The translations under genes were made by a program, and so were the position numbers. Shown here piece after piece: positions 57,790 to 64,000 of a stretch of DNA of 64,000 nt. The notes under the pieces are model-generated. The model made no database searches, had not been told where the DNA came from, and worked only from the letters and a program-made list of their open reading frames with translations. The stretch spans positions 3,968,001 to 4,032,000 of the forward strand of contig NZ_CP027706.1 in assembly GCF_003850565.1 (NCBI RefSeq), given 5' to 3'. Each line of letters starts with the position of its first letter. Within the stretch, counting starts at the first letter, position 1. The stretch is from Pseudomonas sessilinigenes (GTDB lineage Bacteria > Pseudomonadota > Gammaproteobacteria > Pseudomonadales > Pseudomonadaceae).

Positions 57790-57800
57790 GGCCTCGCGGC

Positions 57801-58250
57801 TCAATGGCCGTGGCTGCGGCCGACGTGGGACGGCTCGGCCTCGCTGGGGGCCACCGAACCGCTGACTTCCAGGCGCTGGAGAATGCCGCAGTGCTCAAGG
57901 TCCGGCGCCTCGCTGCAGCGCTGGCGCAGGTCCACCAGTTGCTCTTGCAGGGCCAGCAAGCCGTCGATCCGCGCCTTGACGTGATGGATGTGCTCGTCGA
58001 TCAGGGCGTTGACGCTGGCGCACTGGTCCTGGGGGCTGTCCCGCAGATTCAGCAGGCTGCGGATCTCTTCCAGGGTCATGTCCAGGCTGCGGCAGTTGCG
58101 GATGAAGGTCAGGCGCTCGCTGTGAGCCTGGGTATAGAGGCGGTAGTTGCCTTCGCTGCGAGCCGGTTCCGGTAGCAGTCCTTCGCGTTCGTAGTAGCGG
58201 ATGGTCTCGACCTGACAGTCGGTGAGTTTCGCCAGTTCGCCAATTTTCAT
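57801..58250 (-). CDS. cadR: MerR-family metal sensor CadR
   Basis: Cd/Pb/Zn-responsive activator of 149 aa. The start at 58250 (MKIGELAKLTDCQVETIRYY) is the family N-terminus; an ATG 6 bp upstream adds two residues. MerR HTH (about 1-70), long dimer helix, then metal-binding Cys77 (QDQCASVN), Cys112 and Cys121 (RCSEAPDLEHCGIL) and a His-rich tail ending SHGH, all as in P. putida CadR. Divergent from cadA across a classic MerR-type promoter. Confidence 0.94.
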   Translation of the reverse strand: MKIGELAKLTDCQVETIRYYEREGLLPEPARSEGNYRLYTQAHSERLTFIRNCRSLDMTLEEIRSLLNLRDSPQDQCASVNALIDEHIHHVKARIDGLLALQEQLVDLRQRCSEAPDLEHCGILQRLEVSGSVAPSEAEPSHVGRSHGH

Positions 58251-58273
58251 CGCCATCGTCTCCGAATAGGTGC

Positions 58274-58304
58274 TTGACCCTATAGTGGCTACAGGGTGTT
58301 CACT
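58274..58304 (+). promoter_or_regulatory. CadR-type operator/promoter of cadA
   Basis: TTGACC (-35) at 58274-58279 is followed after 19 bp by TTCACT (-10-like) at 58299. The long 19-bp spacer with the dyad ACCCTATAGTGGCTACAGGGT is the hallmark of MerR-family promoters, which the activator untwists on metal binding. Confidence 0.85.
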
Positions 58305-58337
58305 TGGCAACAAGCACCTTCATACGGACGCGACCCC

Positions 58338-60656
58338 ATGAGCGATTCCCTGCACAATCCGCGCAAGCCCGCCCAGCATGCCCATGCTGGCCACGATCAC
58401 GATCACGATCACGATCACAGCCATGCCCACGCTGCCGTGGGCAAGCTGCAGCCGCTCAAGTCCCACGATCACGCCAGTCATGGCGGTTCCTGCTGTGGCT
58501 CCGCGGCTGCTGCGCCAGCCCGGGTGGTCCTGGGCGAGGCATCGGCTGCCGGGGCGCGGTTGAGCAGCTTTCGCATCGAGGCCATGGATTGCCCCACCGA
58601 ACAGACCCTGATCCAGAACAAGCTGGGCAAGCTGGCCGGCATCCAGGCCCTGGAGTTCAACCTGATCAACCGGGTGCTGGGCGTGACCCACGACCTGCCG
58701 AACATTGCGCCGATCGTCGAGGCCATCAAGTCCCTCGGGATGCATGCCGAACCCCTGGAGGCAGGGAGCGATAGCCAGCCTGCCAGTGCGCAGCCGGTGA
58801 AGAAACCCTGGTGGCCGCTGGCGCTGTCCGGCGTCGGCGCGCTGGCTGCCGAAGTCATTCACTTCACCAGTGCCGGGCCGGATTGGCTGGTAGCGCTGGT
58901 GGCCCTGGTCTCGATCCTCAGCGGCGGGCTGGGCACCTACAAGAAGGGCTGGATCGCCCTGAAGAACCGCAACCTCAACATCAATGCGCTGATGAGCATC
59001 GCCGTGACCGGCGCCGTGCTGATCGGCCAGTGGCCAGAGGCGGCCATGGTGATGTTCCTGTTCACCGTGGCCGAGTTGATCGAGGCTCGCTCCCTGGACC
59101 GCGCGCGCAATGCCATCAGTGGCCTGATGCAGATGACCCCGGAGCAGGTCACGGTGCAACAAACCGACGGTAGCTGGAGCGAACAGGAGGCGAAAAGCGT
59201 CGAGCTTGGCGCGTTGGTGAGGGTGCGCCCGGGTGAGCGCATCGGCCTGGATGGCGAGGTGACCAGTGGCAGTTCCACCATCGACCAGGCACCGATCACC
59301 GGTGAAAGCCTGCCGGTGGAAAAGACCGTGGGCGACAAGGTGTTCGCCGGCACCATCAACCAGGCCGGCGCCCTGGAATACCGGGTCACCGCTGCGGCCA
59401 ACAACTCGACCCTGGCGCGGATCATCCACGCCGTGGAACAGGCCCAGGGAGCACGGGCGCCGACCCAGCGCTTCGTCGACAGTTTCTCGAAAATCTACAC
59501 CCCGGCGGTGTTCGCCTTCGCCTTGGCGGTGGCGCTGATTCCCCCGCTGTTCATGGGTGGCCTGTGGTTCGACTGGATCTACCGCGCCCTGGTGCTGCTG
59601 GTGGTGGCCTGCCCGTGCGCCCTAGTGATCTCGACCCCGGTGAGCATCGTCAGCGGCCTGGCTGCCGCAGCGCGCAAGGGCATCCTGGTCAAGGGCGGGG
59701 TCTATCTGGAAGGTGGCTACAAGCTGGATTACCTGGCCCTGGACAAGACCGGCACCATTACCCATGGCAAGCCGGTGCAGACCGACTTCCTGCCCCTGGA
59801 CCCGCTGGCCAACGACAGCGCCCCGGCCCTGGCCGCCAGCCTGGCTGGCCGTTCAGATCACCCGGTGTCCCTGGCCATCGCCCAGGCGGCTGTGGATCAA
59901 CAGCTGGCCATGCACCCTGTGGATAACTTCGCGGCCCTGGCTGGCCGTGGCGTGCGCGGTGAAATCGACGGCCAGTTGTACCACCTGGGCAACCACCGCC
60001 TGGTGGAGGAGCTGGGCCTGTGCTCGCCAGCTTTGGAAGAAAAGCTCTTCGCCCTGGAGAAGCAAGGCAAGACCGTGGTCCTGCTGCTGGACAACAAGGG
60101 GCCGCTGGCGCTGTTCGCGGTGGCCGATACGGTCAAGGAGTCCAGCCGCGAAGCGATCCAGCAACTGCACGAGCTGGGCATCAAGACCCTGATGCTCACC
60201 GGCGACAACCCCCACACCGCCAAGGCCATCGCCGCTCAGGTAGGCATCGACCAGGCCCGGGGCGACCTGTTGCCCACCGACAAGCTGCAAGCCATCGAGG
60301 ACCTGTATGCCCAGGGTCACCGGGTGGGCATGGTGGGCGACGGCATCAACGATGCCCCGGCCCTGGCCCGGGCGGAGATCGGCTTCGCCATGGCGGCCGC
60401 CGGCACCGATACCGCCATCGAGACTGCGGATGTCGCGCTGATGGACGACGATCTGCGCAAGATCCCGGCCTTCATCCGCCTGTCGCGCCAGACCTCGGCA
60501 GTGCTCAAGCAAAATATCGCCCTGGCCCTGGTGATCAAGGCGATCTTTCTTGGGGTAACCTTTGCCGGATTGGCCACCATGTGGATGGCCGTGTTCGCCG
60601 ACATGGGGGTCAGCCTGTTGGTGGTGTTCAACGGCCTGCGCCTGCTGCGCAAATAG
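58338..60656 (+). CDS. cadA: Cd/Zn/Pb-exporting P1B-type ATPase
   Basis: Heavy-metal efflux pump of 772 aa. N-terminal His-rich tail (about 14-32, with HDHDHDHDHSHAHA) and Cys52-Cys53, then an HMA-like domain with RIEAMDCPTEQT, where Cys85-x-x-Glu replaces CxxC, typical of CadA. TGES loop PITGESLPVEKT, membrane CPC motif VVACPCALVIS, DKTGTITHGKPV (phosphorylated Asp), MLTGDNPHTA and VGDGINDAPALA. Eight membrane segments expected. The start at 58338 gives this tail; an upstream in-frame codon at 58296 lies in the promoter. Confidence 0.96.
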   Translation: MSDSLHNPRKPAQHAHAGHDHDHDHDHSHAHAAVGKLQPLKSHDHASHGGSCCGSAAAAPARVVLGEASAAGARLSSFRIEAMDCPTEQTLIQNKLGKLAGIQALEFNLINRVLGVTHDLPNIAPIVEAIKSLGMHAEPLEAGSDSQPASAQPVKKPWWPLALSGVGALAAEVIHFTSAGPDWLVALVALVSILSGGLGTYKKGWIALKNRNLNINALMSIAVTGAVLIGQWPEAAMVMFLFTVAELIEARSLDRARNAISGLMQMTPEQVTVQQTDGSWSEQEAKSVELGALVRVRPGERIGLDGEVTSGSSTIDQAPITGESLPVEKTVGDKVFAGTINQAGALEYRVTAAANNSTLARIIHAVEQAQGARAPTQRFVDSFSKIYTPAVFAFALAVALIPPLFMGGLWFDWIYRALVLLVVACPCALVISTPVSIVSGLAAAARKGILVKGGVYLEGGYKLDYLALDKTGTITHGKPVQTDFLPLDPLANDSAPALAASLAGRSDHPVSLAIAQAAVDQQLAMHPVDNFAALAGRGVRGEIDGQLYHLGNHRLVEELGLCSPALEEKLFALEKQGKTVVLLLDNKGPLALFAVADTVKESSREAIQQLHELGIKTLMLTGDNPHTAKAIAAQVGIDQARGDLLPTDKLQAIEDLYAQGHRVGMVGDGINDAPALARAEIGFAMAAAGTDTAIETADVALMDDDLRKIPAFIRLSRQTSAVLKQNIALALVIKAIFLGVTFAGLATMWMAVFADMGVSLLVVFNGLRLLRK

Positions 60657-60714
60657 GACACCGTAGCTGCAAGCAACTGAGGGGGAATCAGAGTGATGAA
60701 CTCACGCACACCGG

Positions 60715-60749
60715 CTTCAGCTTGCGGCTTGCCGCTGAAAGCTTGCAGC
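60715..60749. repeat. Dispersed intergenic repeat with CTTGCCGCT core (copy 3)
   Basis: Upstream of the LysR gene: CTTCAGCTTGCGGCTTGCCG then CTGAAAGCTTGCAGC, with a related GCTGCAAGC at 60667. CTTCAGC/GCTGAAAG and GCTTGCGGC-type words can pair. Shares words with the copies at 16707 and 39472. Confidence 0.5.
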
Positions 60750-60763
60750 CGCGGTAAGCCGTC

Positions 60764-61633
60764 ATGCTGAGTGCCGAGCTGAAGGCTTTCTACATGGTCG
60801 CCCGGCTGGGCAGCATCACCCAGGCGGCGAAGAAGCTCGGCCTCAGCCAGCCCACGGTGACCACCCAGATCCGCAACCTGGAAAGCCAGTACTCGGTGGA
60901 GCTGTTCTACCGCGGTGGCCGGCGCCTGAGCCTGAGCGACGAGGGCGCGCGCTTGCTGCCGATGGTCAAGGAGCTGTTGCAGAAGGAGGCCGATATCGAG
61001 TTCTTCCTGCGTAACAGCGGGCAGGTCCAGGGCACGTTGCGGATCGCCGCCACCGCGCCGTACTACATCCTCGACCTGGTGAAGACCTTCCGCCAGCACT
61101 TGCCCCAAGTGGAGGTATCGGTGGAAATCGGCAACTCCCAGCAGGTGCTGGAGGCCCTGGAGGAATACCGGGTCGATGTGGCAGCCTCTTCCCAATTGCT
61201 GGAGGACTCGCGCCTGGTGCGCCGGGTGCTGGGCAGCGACCCGCTGGTGCTGGCGGTGCATCGCAATCACCCCCTGGCGGCCCTGGAGCATGTGCCGCTC
61301 AGTGCCCTGGCTGGCCATACCCTGCTGATGCGCGAGCCGGGTTCCACCACCCGCAGCCTCACTGAGGCGCTACTCAAGAGCGCCAACGTCAGCTTTGGCC
61401 CGTTGCTGGAGATTGGCAGCCGTGAATCGATCCGCGAGGCGGTATTGCGCAATATCGGCATCAGCATCATCGCCCGCCAGGAGGTTCCCCACGATCCGCA
61501 ACTGCGGGTGCTGACCATCGAACATGCGCCGCAGATCGTTGAATACCTGTACTGCCTCAAGGAGCGCAAGAACGCCCGCCTGCCGGCAGCCTTCCTCGGC
61601 CTGGCCCAGGAAATGGCCCCGGCTTTACCCTGA
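60764..61633 (+). CDS. LysR-family transcriptional regulator
   Basis: 289 aa. N-terminal HTH (FYMVARLGSITQAAKKLGLS, QPTVTTQIRNLE) and a C-terminal periplasmic-binding-like effector domain (LRIAATAPYYILDLVKTFR, then VLAVHRNHPLAAL, LMREPGSTTRSLTEALL). No divergent target gene is visible: cadA is upstream on the same strand. The target may be remote or the accessory genes downstream. The effector is unknown. Confidence 0.9.
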   Translation: MLSAELKAFYMVARLGSITQAAKKLGLSQPTVTTQIRNLESQYSVELFYRGGRRLSLSDEGARLLPMVKELLQKEADIEFFLRNSGQVQGTLRIAATAPYYILDLVKTFRQHLPQVEVSVEIGNSQQVLEALEEYRVDVAASSQLLEDSRLVRRVLGSDPLVLAVHRNHPLAALEHVPLSALAGHTLLMREPGSTTRSLTEALLKSANVSFGPLLEIGSRESIREAVLRNIGISIIARQEVPHDPQLRVLTIEHAPQIVEYLYCLKERKNARLPAAFLGLAQEMAPALP

Positions 61634-61731
61634 ACTCCAGGGTATATCCAAAGTTAATTTGTCCTATTGCAGTTAGTTGCATCAATAGTCGGCGGTTTTA
61701 TGTGTCCAGGGCATCGGACTACATGCTTTTA

Positions 61732-61764
61732 ATTAGTCGCTATGGACTGTAAAGATCGACTAAT
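61732..61764. promoter_or_regulatory. Inverted repeat ATTAGTCG-N17-CGACTAAT
   Basis: Perfect 8-bp arms at 61732-61739 and 61757-61764 in the AT-rich gap between the LysR gene and the 71-aa gene, followed at once by GAATT-CTCAT-AATTC (61768-61782), another dyad. Suits an operator region; the protein is unknown. Confidence 0.4.
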
Positions 61765-61894
61765 AGTGAATTCTCATAATTCTCGGATACTAATCGCGTT
61801 TTATATCTGGCCGTCCGTCCGCTTGGGCCAGATGTATAAGAACCATGCACTAACGTTGCGCGTGGGGGTCACTGAACGCAACGAGGATGGAATC

Positions 61895-62110
61895 ATGAAG
61901 AAGGACGAAACAGGTACGGCAAAAAAACCAGGGCGGTTGTCGGAGTCGCTCAAGAAGCTGGCGGACGACGGGCATACGGTGAAAATCGTCGGCTCGATCA
62001 AGAACGGCAAGCTGGAGATCGACCCTGAGTCCCTGGCCGAGCTGAACAGGACGCACCCGCAGGCCAACTTGTCTTTCGTGGCGGTTAACGCTCCGTTCAG
62101 AACGCACTAG
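61895..62110 (+). CDS. Unrecognised 71-aa protein
   Basis: The start at 61895 has GAGGATGG 9 bp upstream. 71 residues: a Lys-rich N-terminus (MKKDETGTAKKPGR), an amphipathic helix (LSESLKKLADDGHTVKIVG), then SIKNGKLEIDPESLAELNR and a short tail. No signal peptide, membrane segment or cysteine. I do not recognise it. It stands alone between the LysR gene and the diiron gene, with a 206-bp gap after it, and codes in the expected GC pattern, so it is probably real. Confidence 0.6.
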   Translation: MKKDETGTAKKPGRLSESLKKLADDGHTVKIVGSIKNGKLEIDPESLAELNRTHPQANLSFVAVNAPFRTH

Positions 62111-62316
62111 CTGACATATCCGAAGCATGACTATTGAAACTCTGCACACTGGAGTGGCTGGGGTATGTCGGAGATATTCGCTGCCCCAGTTCTTTCGACT
62201 ATTCATCGCGCAGAGTTCGGTAGTTGCTGCTGGTTGATCTTTCCAGGTCCGGGTTGCCTGTAACAACACTGTGCAACTCCTGGCTCTTGCTTCACTTCCA
62301 CGCAGGAGAGTGCGTC

Positions 62317-63060
62317 ATGAGCGACATTGCCCATTCCACCCTTCAGGCACTGCGCCAACAGAATGTGCCGTTGCTGTTTCATTACGACGACCTGCTCTGT
62401 AATGCCTGCCAGAAAAGTCCGCCGTTGTTCGGTGAAACCACTTATGCCGATATCTACCATGAAGCCGCGTGCGATCCGCAATGGCTGGCGATCTCCCTGA
62501 TCACCAATGCCGAGCGTGAAGGGGATGGCGCCACTCGCTTGTGGAGCCTTGCGGCCAGTACGCCCGATGCCGGGCTAGCCGCGCAGATACGCCAGCACGC
62601 CATCGATGAGTCCCACCATGCACGGGCCTATGTACAGATGCTGGACATCGCTTTTCCCGGGGCGGTGGACCGCAAGCTCCACGCCCAGTTGCTGACGCTG
62701 TCTCCCGGCTATTCCCGGCAACAAGCGCCGGTGGCGGTGCCCGGCTCGGCCTTTGCCCACCCCATTACCCTGGACGACCTGATCCAGATGAACATCGCCG
62801 AGATCCGCACTCGCGTGCATCACTTGATGCAGCGGCCGATCCTGCTGCAGTTCTGCCCGGTGGACAGCAGGCCCCGGTTGGCGCGGATCCTCGATCGCCT
62901 GCTGCTCGATGAAACCCGACATGTGGCCTACACCGCACGGCTCATCGAAGGATTCTGCACCCAGGGCGAGGCGGCACAGGCCAAAGCGTTGATGCTCGAG
63001 CGCATGGATGACTTCGATGCCATTACCCGCCATGAACTTGAGCTGCGGGTCTTCGAATGA
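62317..63060 (+). CDS. Ferritin-like diiron protein with two EXnDEXXH motifs (possible N-oxygenase)
   Basis: 247 aa. The start at 62317 follows CAGGAGAG. Four-helix diiron ligands are clear: Glu66 (TNAEREGD), Asp97-Glu98-x-x-His101 (HAIDESHHARAY), Glu162 (NIAEIRTRVHH) and Asp198-Glu199-x-x-His202 (LLLDETRHVAY). The spacings are EX30DEXXH and EX35DEXXH, inside the EX(28-37)DEXXH rule known for AurF-type N-oxygenases. It is shorter than AurF and the rest is not recognised. It is 25 bp before an IucA/IucC-like gene, so a role in making a siderophore-like compound is likely. Another ferritin-like oxidase function is possible. Confidence 0.75.
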   Translation: MSDIAHSTLQALRQQNVPLLFHYDDLLCNACQKSPPLFGETTYADIYHEAACDPQWLAISLITNAEREGDGATRLWSLAASTPDAGLAAQIRQHAIDESHHARAYVQMLDIAFPGAVDRKLHAQLLTLSPGYSRQQAPVAVPGSAFAHPITLDDLIQMNIAEIRTRVHHLMQRPILLQFCPVDSRPRLARILDRLLLDETRHVAYTARLIEGFCTQGEAAQAKALMLERMDDFDAITRHELELRVFE

Positions 63061-63085
63061 GCGGTTCAACCCCAGGATGAAGGAC

Positions 63086-64000
63086 ATGCGCCCTCCAGCG
63101 ACGGTATCCCTGGCGACGGTCAGGCACTGGTGCCTGTGCAATGGCCTGGACAGGCAGGGCCTGCGTGCGATCTACCGGGAAGCCCACCTCATCTGCATGG
63201 CGCGCCTGTTGCACTACGTGTTTCTCGAGCATTTATGCGATGAGCGGATAACCCGCGTGGCAGGCGAGGGCGGCCTGCGCTTGTGCCTGGGGCTGGGGCC
63301 AACGTTGCAGATGCAGTTGGTGGGCGATGCTCCACAGGTGTATTTCGAGTTGCTCGCCAACCCCAGGCTGGACGACGCAGGCCAGTGCCGCGATCTGGCC
63401 TGGTCCGGGCCCTTCTTGCGTGCCCTGAGCCAGGTGCTTGCAGGAACGCCCTATGACAGGCACTTGCCGGCGTTGGCGCACGACTACCGCAACAGCTTCT
63501 GCAACCTGATCCTCAACCTGGCGCTGGGTCGGCGTGCCGGGCAACCCGGGTGTGCCATCGAGCCGGTGTGCCGGGGCCATGGCTATTATCCGTTTCCGGC
63601 GCTGCGGATCGGCCCCTGCATCCAGGACGTGGTCGATGTCTCGAACCTGTCGCCAGAGCCGGTCCCGCTGTTCCTGGTGAATGCCGCCGGTTTCAGGTTC
63701 CACTCCAGCGACTATGCGGACCCGCAGTCTTGCGCGCAGCATTGGGGCGGGCCGGATATGGCCGGCCAGGAGGGCCTGTTGCCTGTCCATCCCTGGCAAC
63801 TGCGACTGTCTCCGGTCGTCCGCGAGTTGCTGCGCAGGGACCTGGTATCCCTCGCGCCGACCCAACTGCAAGTGGTGCCCCTGGCTTCCCAGCGCACTTG
63901 CCGGGTGCTGGCGACAGGGTACGACGTCAAGCTGGCGCTGGATGCCACCCTGACCGGGGAGCGTCGCTTGTTGTACCGCCTCAATAGCTACAACGCGCCC
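63086..64000 (+). CDS. IucA/IucC-like NIS synthetase (cut by window edge)
   Basis: The first 305 residues of an NRPS-independent siderophore synthetase-like enzyme, which forms amide bonds to carboxylates such as citrate using ATP. Start at 63086 after AAGG; an ATG 9 bp earlier is possible. Family marks: GHGYYPFPALRIGP (usual GHPxHPxxKxRxG), LLPVHPWQL (HPWQ), VVPLASQRTCRV (S-x-RT), and DVKLALDATLTGERRL. The second His and the Lys of the first motif are replaced, so it is a divergent member. In operon with the diiron gene. Confidence 0.75.
   Translation, partial: MRPPATVSLATVRHWCLCNGLDRQGLRAIYREAHLICMARLLHYVFLEHLCDERITRVAGEGGLRLCLGLGPTLQMQLVGDAPQVYFELLANPRLDDAGQCRDLAWSGPFLRALSQVLAGTPYDRHLPALAHDYRNSFCNLILNLALGRRAGQPGCAIEPVCRGHGYYPFPALRIGPCIQDVVDVSNLSPEPVPLFLVNAAGFRFHSSDYADPQSCAQHWGGPDMAGQEGLLPVHPWQLRLSPVVRELLRRDLVSLAPTQLQVVPLASQRTCRVLATGYDVKLALDATLTGERRLLYRLNSYNAP

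Noticed and set aside
58296..58337. Upstream start for cadA
   Set aside because: It would place the start codon within the CadR promoter; the ATG at 58338 fits the family.
61766..61786. Possible Fur box before the 71-aa gene (GAATTCTCATAATTC)
   Set aside because: Too few matches to the 19-bp Fur consensus to claim; kept only as a dyad.

Overview
The window is GC-rich chromosomal DNA from a fluorescent Pseudomonas, most likely of the P. fluorescens/protegens/chlororaphis group. This is inferred from gene content: argE-argA, a full lsfA/ssuEADCBF sulfonate locus, the polyamine locus spuI-spuABCDEFGH, and a long stretch from spu to thyA whose gene order follows the P. aeruginosa PAO1 block around PA0296-PA0342 as I remember it. 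I see no rRNA, tRNA, insertion sequence, prophage or CRISPR array.

Layout. 1-4.6 kb (minus strand): an SPFH/band-7 membrane protein cut by the window edge, a chemoreceptor, a stand-alone GspE/PilB-type ATPase and a small ACT-like protein, divergent from an Lrp-family regulator. 5-9.3 kb: a CYTH-CHAD protein, then argE and argA (arginine synthesis); a tiny ORF ending in tandem Arg codons precedes argA. 9.8-17 kb: an OprD-family porin, the 1-Cys peroxiredoxin lsfA, and ssuEADCBF, which import alkanesulfonates and desulfonate them to sulfite. 17-18.7 kb: a type I pantothenate kinase and a TetR regulator. 18.8-29.7 kb: polyamine uptake and gamma-glutamylation, with spuI divergent from spuABCDEFGH. 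29.7-34.7 kb: an HD-domain hydrolase with a divergent GATase1-AraC regulator, then a HacB-type acyl-homoserine-lactone acylase. 34.7-45 kb: small conserved genes, serA divergent from a D-2-hydroxyglutarate dehydrogenase (a known metabolic couple), and two tandem SdiA-regulated-type proteins. 45-57 kb: housekeeping genes rpiA, ilvA, a histidinol-phosphatase-like HAD, rppH, ptsP, lgt and thyA, with a membrane module of two DUF2269 proteins flanking an NAD(P)-binding/DoxX-like fusion. 57-60.7 kb: a PAP2 phosphatase and the divergent cadR-cadA metal-efflux pair. 60.7-64 kb: a LysR regulator, then accessory DNA with an unrecognised 71-aa protein, a diiron protein carrying two EX(30-35)DEXXH motifs, and the start of an atypical IucA/IucC-like synthetase that runs off the end.

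The points most worth following up are the diiron/NIS-synthetase pair at the right edge, the candidate arginine-codon leader before argA, the unusual long ThyA, the type I CoaA, and the intercistronic hairpins and inverted repeats of the spu locus.
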